From the NCBI RefSeq assembly GCF_047948215.1, contig NC_134457.1, positions 90,172,898-90,236,897 on the forward strand: a stretch of DNA of 64,000 nucleotides. Direction: 5' to 3'. The notes beneath the pieces were generated by a model, which did no database searches, was not told where the DNA came from, and saw only the letters and a list, made by a program, of their open reading frames with translations. The stretch comes from Lycorma delicatula (lineage: Eukaryota > Arthropoda > Insecta > Hemiptera > Fulgoridae). The position numbers and the translations under genes were made by a program. Shown here piece after piece: positions 38,101 to 49,255 of this stretch; position 1 is the stretch's first letter, and every line of letters begins with the position of its first letter.

Positions 38101-38700
38101 AAGTAGGCAAGTTTTAGAATATTTGAAACAAATTCTTACAGGCTACTGATATAAATGGGTTAGTTAAATGAAAGGGTTCGGACTAGAAAGAGAATATTGC
38201 AAAGCTGCATGAAATCATTCAAATGATTGACTTCATATTATTGAAGTAGGCAAGTTTTAGAATATTTAAAACAAATTGTTACAGGCTAATGATATAATTA
38301 AGTTAGTTAAATGAAAGAGTTGGGACTAGAAAGAGAATCTTGTAAAGCTGCATGAAACCATTCAAATGATTGAATTCATATTATTCAAGTAGGCAAGTTT
38401 TAGAATATTTAAAACAAATTGTTACAGGCAAAGATATAAATGGGTTAATTAAATAAAAGAGTTGGGACTAGAAAGAGAATCTTGTAAAGCTGCATGAAAC
38501 CATTCAAATGATTGAATTCCTATTATTCAAGTAGGCAAGTTTTAGAATATTTAAAACAAATTCTTACAGGCTAATGACATAAAAAGGTTTATTAAATGAA
38601 ATTGTGGGGACTAGAAAGAGAATCTTGTAAAGCTGCATGAAACCATTCAAATGATTGAATTCATATTATTCAAGTAGGCAAGTTTTAGAATATTTAAAAC
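32276..38700. repeat. 45-monomer unit, first copy (6,425 bp)
   Basis: The right 6.4 kb of Q2 is followed directly by a second copy of itself. Shared marks are GTAGGAAAG, GTTACTTAAATG and TTGTCTCAGG (37707, at 45560 in the copy). The junction between the two lies between 38683 and 38714, at a switch from the end of a derived d unit into a c unit. Confidence 0.9.
35423..37002. repeat. 6-monomer tandem duplication in Q2 (both copies)
   Basis: Counterpart of 24143-25722 at +11,280 bp; copies at 35423-36145 and 36280-37002. The intervening g unit has ATATAAAAAAG at 36152, a change not shared by Q1 or by the matching position 44010 in the next copy, so it is recent. Confidence 0.87.
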
Positions 38701-40989
38701 AAATTGTTACAGGCAAAGATATAAATGGGTTAATTAAATAAAAGAGTTGGGACTAGAAAGAGAATCTTGTAAAGCTGCATGAAACCATTCAAATGATTGA
38801 ATTCCTATTATTCAAGTAGGCAAGTTTTAGAATATTTAAAACAAATTCTTACAGGCTAATGATATAAATAGGTTTATTAAATGAAATTGTTGGGACTAGA
38901 AAGAGAATCTTGTAAAGCTGCATGAAACCATTCAAATGATTGAATTCATATTATTCAAGTAGGCAAGTTTTAGAATATTTAAAACAAATTGTTACAGGCT
39001 AACGATATAAATGGGATAATTAAATGAAAGAGTTGGGACTAGAAAGAGAATCTTGTAAAGCTTCATGAAACCATTCAAATGATTGTATTCATATTATTCA
39101 AGTAGGCAAGTATTAGAATATTTAAAACAAATTGTTACAGGCTAACGATATAAATGGGATATTTAAATGAAAGTGTTGGGACTAGAAAGAGAATCATGTA
39201 AAGCTGCATGAAACCATTCAAATCATTGTATTCATATTATTCAAGTAGGCAAGTTTTAGAATATTTAAAACAAATTGTTACAGGCAAAGATATAAATGGG
39301 TTAATTAAATAAAAGAGTTGGGACTAGAAAGAGAATCTTGTAAAGCTGCATGAAACCATTCAAATGATTGAATTCCTATTATTCAAGTAGGTAAGTTTTA
39401 GAATATTTGAAACAAATTCTTACAGGCTACTAATATAAATGGGTTAGTTAAATGAAAGGGTTCGGACTAGAAAGAGAATATTGCAAAGCTGCATGAAATC
39501 ATTCAACTGATTGACTTCATATTATTCAAGTAGGCAAGTTTTAGAATATTTAAAACAAATTGTTACAGGCTAATGATATAATTATGTTAGTTAAATGAAA
39601 GAGTTCGGACTAGAAAGAGAATCTTGTAAAGCTGCATGAAACCATTCAAATGATTGAATTCATATTATTCAACTAGGCAAGTTTTAGAATATTTAAAACA
39701 AATTGTTACAGGCAAAGATATAAATGGGTTAATTAAATGAAAGAGTTGGGACTAGAAAGAGAATCATGTAAAGCTGCATGAAACCATTCAAATGATTGAA
39801 TTCCTATTATTCAAGTAGGCAAGTTTTAGAATATTTAAAACAAATTCTTACAGGCTAATGATATAAATAGGTTTATTAAATGAAATTGTGGGGACTAGAA
39901 AGAGAATCTTGTAAAGCTGCATGAAACCATTCAAATGATTGAATTCATATTATTCAAGTAGGCAAGTTTTAGAATATTTATAACAAATTCTTACAGGCTA
40001 CTGATATAAATGGGTTAGTTAAATGAAAGGGTTCGGACTAGAAAGAGAATATTGCAAAGCTGCATGAAATCATTCAAATGATTGACTTCATATTATTCAA
40101 GTAGGCAAGTTTTAGAATATTTAAAACAAATTGTTACAGGCTAATGATATAATTAAGTTAGTTAAATGAAAGAGTTCGGACTAGAAAGTGAATCTTGTAA
40201 AGCTGCATGAAACCATTCAAATGATTGAATTCATATTATTCAAGTAGGCAAGTTTTAGAATATTTAAAACAAATTGTTACAGGCAAAGATATAAATGGGT
40301 TAATTAAATAAAAGAGTTGGGACTAGAAAGAGAATCTTGTAAAGCTGCATGAAACCATTCAAATGATTGAATTCCTATTATTCAAGTAGGCAAGTTTTAG
40401 AATATTTAAAACAAATTCTTACAGGCTAATGATATAAATAGGTTTATTAAATGAAATTGTGGGGACTAGAAAGAGAATCTTGTATAGCTGCATGAAACCA
40501 TTCAAATGATTGAATTCATATTATTCAAGTAGGCAAGTTTTAGAATATTAAAAACAAATTCTTACAGGCTTATGATATAAATAAGTTAATTAAATGAAAG
40601 TGTTGGGACTAGAAAGAGAATCTTGTAAAGCTGCATGAAACCATTCAAATGATTGAATTCATATTATTCAAGTAGGAAAGTATTAGAATATTTAAAACAA
40701 ATTATTACAGGCTAATGATATAATTATGTTACTTAAATGAAAGAGTTCGGACTAGAAAGAGAATCTTGTAAAGCTGCATGAAACCATTCAAATGATTGAA
40801 TTCATATTATTCAACTAGGCAAGTTTTAGAATATTTAAAACAAATTCTTACAGGCTAATGATATAAATAGGTTTATTAAATGAAATTGTGGGGACTAGAA
40901 AGAGAATCTTGTAAAGCTGCATGGAACCATTCAAATGATTGAATTCATATTATTCAAGTAGGCAAGTTTTAGAATATTTAAAACAAATT

Positions 40990-42417
40990 CTTACAGGCTA
41001 CTGATATAAATGGGTTAGTTAAATGAAAGGGTTCGGACTAGAAAGAGAATATTGCAAAGCTGCATGAAATCATTCAAATGATTGACTTCATATTATTCAA
41101 GTAGGCAAGTTTTAGAATATTTGAAACAAATTGTTACAGGCTAATGATATAATTAAGTTAGTTAAGTGAAAGAGTTGGGACTAGAAAGAGAATCTTGTAA
41201 AGCTGCATGAAACCATTCAAATGATTGAATTCATATTATTCAAGTAGGCAAGTTTTAGAATATTTAAAACAAATTGTTACAGGCAAAGATATAAATGGGT
41301 TAATTAAATAAAAGAGTTGGGACTAGAAAGAGAATCTTGTAAAGCTGCATGAAACCATTCAAATGATTGAATTCATATTATTCAAGTAGGCAAGTTTTAG
41401 AATATTAAAAACAAATTCTTACAGGCTTATGATATAAATAAGTTAATTAAATGAAAGTGTTGGGACTAGAAAGAGAATCTTGTAAAGCTGCATGAAACCA
41501 TTCAAATGATTGAATTCATATTATTCAAGTAGGCAAGTATTAGAATATTTAAAACAAATTGTTACAGGCTAACGATATAAATGGGATATTTAAATGAAAG
41601 AGTTGGGACTAGAAAGAGAATCATGTAAAGCTGCATGAAACCATTCAAATGATTGTATTCATATTATTCAAGTAGGCAAGTTTTAGAATATTTAAAACAA
41701 ATTCTTACAGGTTAATGATATAAATAAGTTAATTAAACGAAAGTGTTGGGACTAGAAAGAGAATCTTGTAAAGCTGCATGAAACCATTTTAATGATTGAA
41801 TTCCTATTATTCAAGTAGGCAAGTTTTAGAATATTTAAAACAAATTCTTACAGGCTACTGATATAAATGGGTTAGTTAAATGAAAGGGTTCGGACTAGAA
41901 AGAGAATATTGCAAAGCTGCATGAAATCATTCAAATGATTGACTTCATATTATTCAAGTAGGCAAGTTTTAGAATATTTAAAACAAATTGTTACAGGCTA
42001 ATGATATAATTAAGTTAGTTAAATGAAAGAGTTGGGACTAGAAAGAGAATCTTGTAAAGCTGCATGAAACCATTCAAATGATTGAATTCATATTATTCAA
42101 GTAGGCAAGTTTTAGAATATTTAAAACAATTTGTTACATGCAAAGATATAAATGGGTTAATTAAATAAAAGAGTTGGGACTAGAAAGAGAATCTTGTAAA
42201 GCTGCATGAAACCATTCAAATGATTGAATTCCTATTATTCAAGTAGGCAAGTTTTAGAATATTTAAAACAAATTCTTACAGGCTAATGATATAAAAAGGT
42301 TTATTAAATGAAATTGTGGGGACTAGAAAGGGAATCTTGTAAAGCTGCATGAAACCATTCAAATGATTGAATTCATATTATTCAAGTAGGCAAGTTTTAG
42401 AATATTTAAAACAAATT
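40990..42417. repeat. 10-monomer unit, first copy (1,428 bp)
   Basis: Order e f c g h l e f c d, directly repeated at 42418-43845. Shared marks are TTTGAAACAAATTG (41121 and 42549), GGTTAATGATAT with AAACGAAAG, and ACAATTTGTTACATG (42127 and 43555). I saw no difference between the two copies on reading. Confidence 0.88.
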
Positions 42418-43845
42418 CTTACAGGCTACTGATATAAATGGGTTAGTTAAATGAAAGGGTTCGGACTAGAAAGAGAATATTGCAAAGCTGCATGAAATCA
42501 TTCAAATGATTGACTTCATATTATTCAAGTAGGCAAGTTTTAGAATATTTGAAACAAATTGTTACAGGCTAATGATATAATTAAGTTAGTTAAGTGAAAG
42601 AGTTGGGACTAGAAAGAGAATCTTGTAAAGCTGCATGAAACCATTCAAATGATTGAATTCATATTATTCAAGTAGGCAAGTTTTAGAATATTTAAAACAA
42701 ATTGTTACAGGCAAAGATATAAATGGGTTAATTAAATAAAAGAGTTGGGACTAGAAAGAGAATCTTGTAAAGCTGCATGAAACCATTCAAATGATTGAAT
42801 TCATATTATTCAAGTAGGCAAGTTTTAGAATATTAAAAACAAATTCTTACAGGCTTATGATATAAATAAGTTAATTAAATGAAAGTGTTGGGACTAGAAA
42901 GAGAATCTTGTAAAGCTGCATGAAACCATTCAAATGATTGAATTCATATTATTCAAGTAGGCAAGTATTAGAATATTTAAAACAAATTGTTACAGGCTAA
43001 CGATATAAATGGGATATTTAAATGAAAGAGTTGGGACTAGAAAGAGAATCATGTAAAGCTGCATGAAACCATTCAAATGATTGTATTCATATTATTCAAG
43101 TAGGCAAGTTTTAGAATATTTAAAACAAATTCTTACAGGTTAATGATATAAATAAGTTAATTAAACGAAAGTGTTGGGACTAGAAAGAGAATCTTGTAAA
43201 GCTGCATGAAACCATTTTAATGATTGAATTCCTATTATTCAAGTAGGCAAGTTTTAGAATATTTAAAACAAATTCTTACAGGCTACTGATATAAATGGGT
43301 TAGTTAAATGAAAGGGTTCGGACTAGAAAGAGAATATTGCAAAGCTGCATGAAATCATTCAAATGATTGACTTCATATTATTCAAGTAGGCAAGTTTTAG
43401 AATATTTAAAACAAATTGTTACAGGCTAATGATATAATTAAGTTAGTTAAATGAAAGAGTTGGGACTAGAAAGAGAATCTTGTAAAGCTGCATGAAACCA
43501 TTCAAATGATTGAATTCATATTATTCAAGTAGGCAAGTTTTAGAATATTTAAAACAATTTGTTACATGCAAAGATATAAATGGGTTAATTAAATAAAAGA
43601 GTTGGGACTAGAAAGAGAATCTTGTAAAGCTGCATGAAACCATTCAAATGATTGAATTCCTATTATTCAAGTAGGCAAGTTTTAGAATATTTAAAACAAA
43701 TTCTTACAGGCTAATGATATAAAAAGGTTTATTAAATGAAATTGTGGGGACTAGAAAGGGAATCTTGTAAAGCTGCATGAAACCATTCAAATGATTGAAT
43801 TCATATTATTCAAGTAGGCAAGTTTTAGAATATTTAAAACAAATT
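42418..43845. repeat. 10-monomer unit, second copy
   Basis: Second copy of 40990-42417. It is present only here and has no counterpart at the matching places of Q1 or Q2, so it arose after the 45-monomer duplication. It rejoins the older order at 43846, where the m unit begins. Confidence 0.88.
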
Positions 43846-45594
43846 GTTACAGGCTAACGATATAAATGGGATAATTAAATGAAAGAGTTGGGACTAGAAA
43901 GAGAATCTTGTAAAGCTACATGAAACCATTCAAATGATTGTATTCATATTATTCAAGTAGGCAAGTTTTAGAATATTAAAAACAAATTCTTACAGGCTTA
44001 TGATATAAATAAGTTAATTAAATGAAAGTGTTGGGACTAGAAAGAGAATCTTGTAAAGCTGCATGAAACCATTCAAATGATTGAATTCATATTATTCAAG
44101 TAGGCAAGTTTTAGAATATTTAAAACAAATTGTTACAGGCTACTGATATAAATGGGTTAGTTAAATGAAAGGGTTCGGACTAGAAAGAGAATATTGCAAA
44201 GCTGCATGAAATCATTCAAATGATTGACTTCATATTATTCAAGTAGGCAAGTTTTAGAATATTTAAAACAAATTGTTACAGGCTAATGATATAATTAAGT
44301 TAGTTAAATGAAAGAGTTGGGACTAGAAAGAGAATCTTGTAAAGCTGCATGAAACCATTCAAATGATTGAATTCATATTATTCAAGTAGGCAAGTTTTAG
44401 AATATTTAAAACAATTTGTTACAGGCAAAGATATAAATGGGTTAATTAAATAAAAGAGTTGGGACTAGAAAGAGAATCTTGTAAAGCTGCATGAAACCAT
44501 TCAAATGATTGAATTCCTATTATTCAAGTAGGCAAGTTTTAGAATATTTAAAACAAATTCTTACAGGCTAATGATATAAAAAGGTTTATTAAATGAAATT
44601 GTGGGGACTAGAAAGGGAATCTTGTAAAGCTGCATGAAACCATTCAAATGATTGAATTCGTATTATTCAAGTAGGCAAGTTTTAGAATATTTAAAACAAA
44701 TTGTTACAGGCTAACGATATAAATGGGATAATTAAATGAAAGAGTTGGGACTAGAAAGAGAATCTTGTAAAGCTACATGAAACCATTCAAATGATTGTAT
44801 TCATATTATTCAAGTAGGCAAGTTTTAGAATATTAAAAACAAATTCTTACAGGCTAATGATATAAATAAGTTAATTAAATGAAAGTGTTGGGACTAGAAA
44901 GAGAATCTTTTAAAGCTGCATGAAACCATTCAAATGATTAAATTCCTATTATTCAAGTAGGCAAGTTTTAGAATATTTAAAACAAATTCTTACAGGCTAA
45001 TGATATAAATAGGTTTATTAAATGAAAGTGTTGGGACTAGAAAGAGAATAATGCAAAGCTGCATGAAATCATTCAAATGATTGTAATCATATTATTCAAG
45101 TAGGCAAGTTTTAGAATATTAAAAACAAATTCTTACAGGCTAATGATATAAATAAGTTAATTAAATGAAAGTGTTGGGACTAGAAAGAGAATCTTGTAAA
45201 GCTGCATGAAACCTTTCAAATGATTGAATTCATATTATTCAAGTTGGCAAGTTTTAGAATATTTAAAACAAATTGTTACAGGCAAAGATATAAATGGGTT
45301 AATTAAATAAAAGAGTTGGGACTAGAAAGAGAATCTTGTAAAGCTGCATGAAACCATTCAAATGATTGAATTCCTATTATTCAAGTAGGCAAGTTTTAGA
45401 ATATTTAAAACAAATTCTTACAGGCTAATGATATAAATAGGTTTATTAAATGAAATTGTTGGGACTAGAAAGAGAATCTTGTAAAGCTGCATGAAACCAT
45501 TCAAATGATTGAATTCATATTATTCAAGTAGGCAAGTTTTAGAATATTTAAAACAAATTGTCTCAGGCTAACGATATAAATGGGATAATTAAAT

Positions 45595-47735
45595 GAAAGA
45601 GTTGGGACTAGAAAGAGAATCTTGTAAAGCTACATGAAACCATTCAAATGATTGTATTCATATTATTCAAGTAGGCAAGTATTAGAATATTTAAAACAAA
45701 TTGTTACAGGCTAACGATATAAATGGGATATTTAAATGAAAGAGTTGGGACTAGAAAGAGAATCATGTAAACCTGCATGAAACCATTCAAATCATTGTAT
45801 TCATATTATTCAAGTAGGCAAGTTTTAGAATATTTAAAACAAATTGTTACAGGCAAAGATATAAATGGGTTAATTAAATAAAAGAGTTGGGACTAGAAAG
45901 AGAATCTTGTAAATCTGCATGAAACCATTCAAATGATTGAATTCCTATTATTCAAGTAGGCAAGTTTTAGAATATTTGAAACAAATTCTTACAGGCTACT
46001 GATATAAATGGGTTAGTTAAATGAAAGGGTTCGGACTAGAAAGAGAATATTGCAAAGCTGCATGAAATCATTCAAATGATTGACTTCATATTATTGAAGT
46101 AGGCAAGTTTTAGAATATTTAAAACAAATTGTTACAGGCTAATGATATAATTAAGTTAGTTAAATGAAAGAGTTGGGACTAGAAAGAGAATCTTGTAAAG
46201 CTGCATGAAACCATTCAAATGATTGAATTCATATTATTCAAGTAGGCAAGTTTTAGAATATTTAAAACAAATTGTTACAGGCAAAGATATAAATGGGTTA
46301 ATTAAATAAAAGAGTTGGGACTAGAAAGAGAATCTTGTAAAGCTGCATGAAACCATTCAAATGATTGAATTCCTATTATTCAAGTAGGCAAGTTTTAGAA
46401 TATTTAAAACAAATTCTTACAGGCTAATGACATAAAAAGGTTTATTAAATGAAATTGTGGGGACTAGAAAGAGAATCTTGTAAAGCTGCATGAAACCATT
46501 CAAATGATTGAATTCATATTATTCAAGTAGGCAAGTTTTAGAATATTTAAAACAAATTGTTACAGGCTAACGATATAAATGGGATAATTAAATCAAAGAG
46601 TTGGTACTAGAAAGAGAATCTTGTAAAGCTACATGAAACCATTCAAATGATTGTATTCATATTATTCAAGTAGGCAAGTTTTAGAATATTAAAAACAAAT
46701 TCTTACAGGCTTATGATATAAATAAGTTAATTAAATGAAAGTGTTGGGACTAGAAAGAGAATCTTGTAAAGCTGCATAAAACCATTCAAATGATTGAATT
46801 CATATTATTCAAGTAGGCAAGTTTTAGAATATTTAAAACAAATTGTTACAGGCTAACGATATAAATGGGATATTTAAATGAAAGAGTTGGGACTAGAAAG
46901 AGAATCTTCTAAAGCTGCATGAAACCATTCAAATGATTGTATTCATATTATTCAAGTAGGCAAGTTTTAGAATATTTAAAACAAATTCTTACAGGTTAAT
47001 GATATAAATAAGATAATTAAACGAAACTGTTGGGACTAGAAAGAGAATCTTGTAAAGCTGCATGAAACCATTTTAATGATTGAATTCCTATTATTCAAGT
47101 AGGCAAGTTTTAGAATATTAAAAACAAATTGTTACAGGCAAAGATAAAAATGGGTTAATTAAATGAAAGGTTTGGGACTAGAAACAGAATATTGTAAAGC
47201 TGCATGAAATCATTCAAATGATTGAATTCATATTATTCAAGTAGGCAAGTTATAGAATATTTAAAACAAATTGTTACACGCTTAACATATAAATGGGAAA
47301 ATTAAATGAAAGAGTTGGGACTAGAAAGAGAATCTTTTAAAGCTGCATGAAACCATTCAAATGATTAAATTCCTATTATTCAAGTAGGCAAGTTTTAGAA
47401 TATTTAAAACAAATTCTTACAGGCTAATGATATAAATAGGTTTATAAAATGAAAGTGTTGGTACTAGAAAGAGAATAATGCAAAGCTGCATGAAATCATT
47501 CAAATGATTGTAATCATATTATTCAAGTAGGCAAGTTTTAGAATATTAAAAACAAATTCTTACAGGCTAATGATATAAATAAGTTAATTAAATGAAAGTG
47601 TTGGGACTAGAAAGAGAATCTTGTAAAGCTGCATGAAACCTTTCAAATGATTGAATTCATATTATTCAAGTTGGCAAGTTTTAGAATATTTAAAACAAAT
47701 TGTTACAGGCAAAGATATAAATGGGTTAATTAAAT
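45595..47735. repeat. 15-monomer unit, first copy (2,141 bp)
   Basis: Runs m h c e f c d m g h l j i n b plus the start of c. The m-to-l part recurs at 47736-49255. Private marks in this copy are GAATCTTCTAAAG at 46902, ACGAAACTG at 47022, TTTATAAAATG at 47443 and TTGGTACTAG at 47459. Confidence 0.85.
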
Positions 47736-49255
47736 GAAAGAGTTGGGACTAGAAAGAGAATCTTGTAAAGCTACATGAAACCATTCAAATGATTGTATTC
47801 ATATTATTCAAGTAGGCAAGTATTAGAATATTTAAAACAAATTGTTACAGGCTAACGATATAAATGGGATATTTAAATGAAAGAGTTGGGACTAGAAAGA
47901 GAATCATGTAAACCTGCATGAAACCATTCAAATCATTGTATTCATATTATTCAAGTAGGCAAGTTTTAGAATATTTAAAACAAATTGTTACAGGCAAAGA
48001 TATAAATGGGTTAATTAAATAAAAGAGTTGGGACTAGAAAGAGAATCTTGTAAATCTGCATGAAACCATTCAAATGATTGAATTCCTATTATTCAAGTAG
48101 GCAAGTTTTAGAATATTTGAAACAAATTCTTACAGGCTACTGATATAAATGGGTTAGTTAAATGAAAGGGTTCGGACTAGAAAGAGAATATTGCAAAGCT
48201 GCATGAAATCATTCAAATGATTGACTTCATATTATTCAAGTAGGCAAGTTTTAGAATATTTAAAACAAATTGTTACAGGCTAATGATATAATTAAGTTAG
48301 TTAAATGAAAGAGTTGGGACTAGAAAGAGAATATTGTAAAGCTGCATGAAACCATTCAAATGATTGAATTCATATTATTCAAGTAGGCAAGTTTTAGAAT
48401 ATTTAAAACAAATTGTTACAGGCAAAGATATAAATGGGTTAATTAAATAAAAGAGTTGGGACTAGAAAGAGAATCTTGTAAAGCTGCATGAAACCATTCA
48501 AATGATTGAATTCCTATTATTCAAGTAGGCAAGTTTTAGAATATTTAAAACAAATTCTTACAGGCTAATGACATAAAAAGGTTTATTAAATGAAATTGTG
48601 GGGACTAGAAAGAGAATCTTGTAAAGCTGCATGAAACCATTCAAATGATTGAATTCATATTATTCAAGTAGGCAAGTTTTAGAATATTTAAAACAAATTG
48701 TTACAGGCTAACGATATAAATGGGATAATTAAATCAAAGAGTTGGGACTAGAAAGAGAATCTTGTAAAGCTACATGAAACCATTCAAATGATTGTATTCA
48801 TATTATTCAAGTAGGCAAGTTTTAGAATATTAAAAACAAATTCTTACAGGCTTATGATATAAATAAGTTAATTAAATGAAAGTGTTGGGACTAGAAAGAG
48901 AATCTTGTAAAGCTGCATAAAACCATTCAAATGATTGAATTCATATTATTCAAGTAGGCAAGTTTTAGAATATTTAAAACAAATTGTTACAGGCTAACGA
49001 TATAAATGGGATATTTAAATGAAAGAGTTGTTACTAGAAAGAGAATCTTGTAAAGCTGCATGAAACCATTCAAATGATTGTATTCATATTATTCAAGTAG
49101 GCAAGTTTTAGAATATTTAAAACAAATTCTTACAGGTTAATGATATAAATAAGTTAATTAAACGAAAGTGTTGGGACTAGAAAGAGAATCTTGTAAAGCT
49201 GCATGAAACCATTTTAATGATTGAATTCCTATTATTCAAGTAGGCAAGTTTTAGA
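47736..49255. repeat. 15-monomer unit, second copy (partial)
   Basis: About 10.6 monomers matching 45595-47114 at a shift of 2,141 bp. The junction is inside the unit starting at about 47695, which begins as c (GGCAAAGATATAAATGGG) and ends as m (AAAGCTACATG): a mosaic created by the exchange. Differences here are CAAGTAGGC at 48237 (CTTGAAG form GAAGTAGGC in the first copy), GAATATTGTAAAG at 48329 and TTGTTACTAG at 49028. Confidence 0.85.

Larger units (their letters stand above)
27988..38714. repeat. Large HOR block Q2 (10.7 kb, second copy)
   Basis: Matches Q1 base for base at a shift of 11,280 bp apart from a handful of changes. Those I saw are at 31514, 31748, 33193, 34169, 34252, 34307, 36157 and 37709-37710; a few more may have escaped reading. 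The two internal tandem duplications are present at the shifted positions (28845-35126 and 35423-37002), so they existed before this block was copied. Confidence 0.93.
38701..46553. repeat. 45-monomer unit, second copy, enlarged to 55 monomers
   Basis: Matches 32276-38700 at a shift of 6,425 bp up to about 42417 and at 7,853 bp after about 43846; the extra 1,428 bp is an internal 10-monomer duplication. A private change is CAACTGATTGAC at 39504. After 46553 the order continues as it does after Q1 (m g h l), so the duplication was inserted between Q2 and its own link. Confidence 0.9.
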
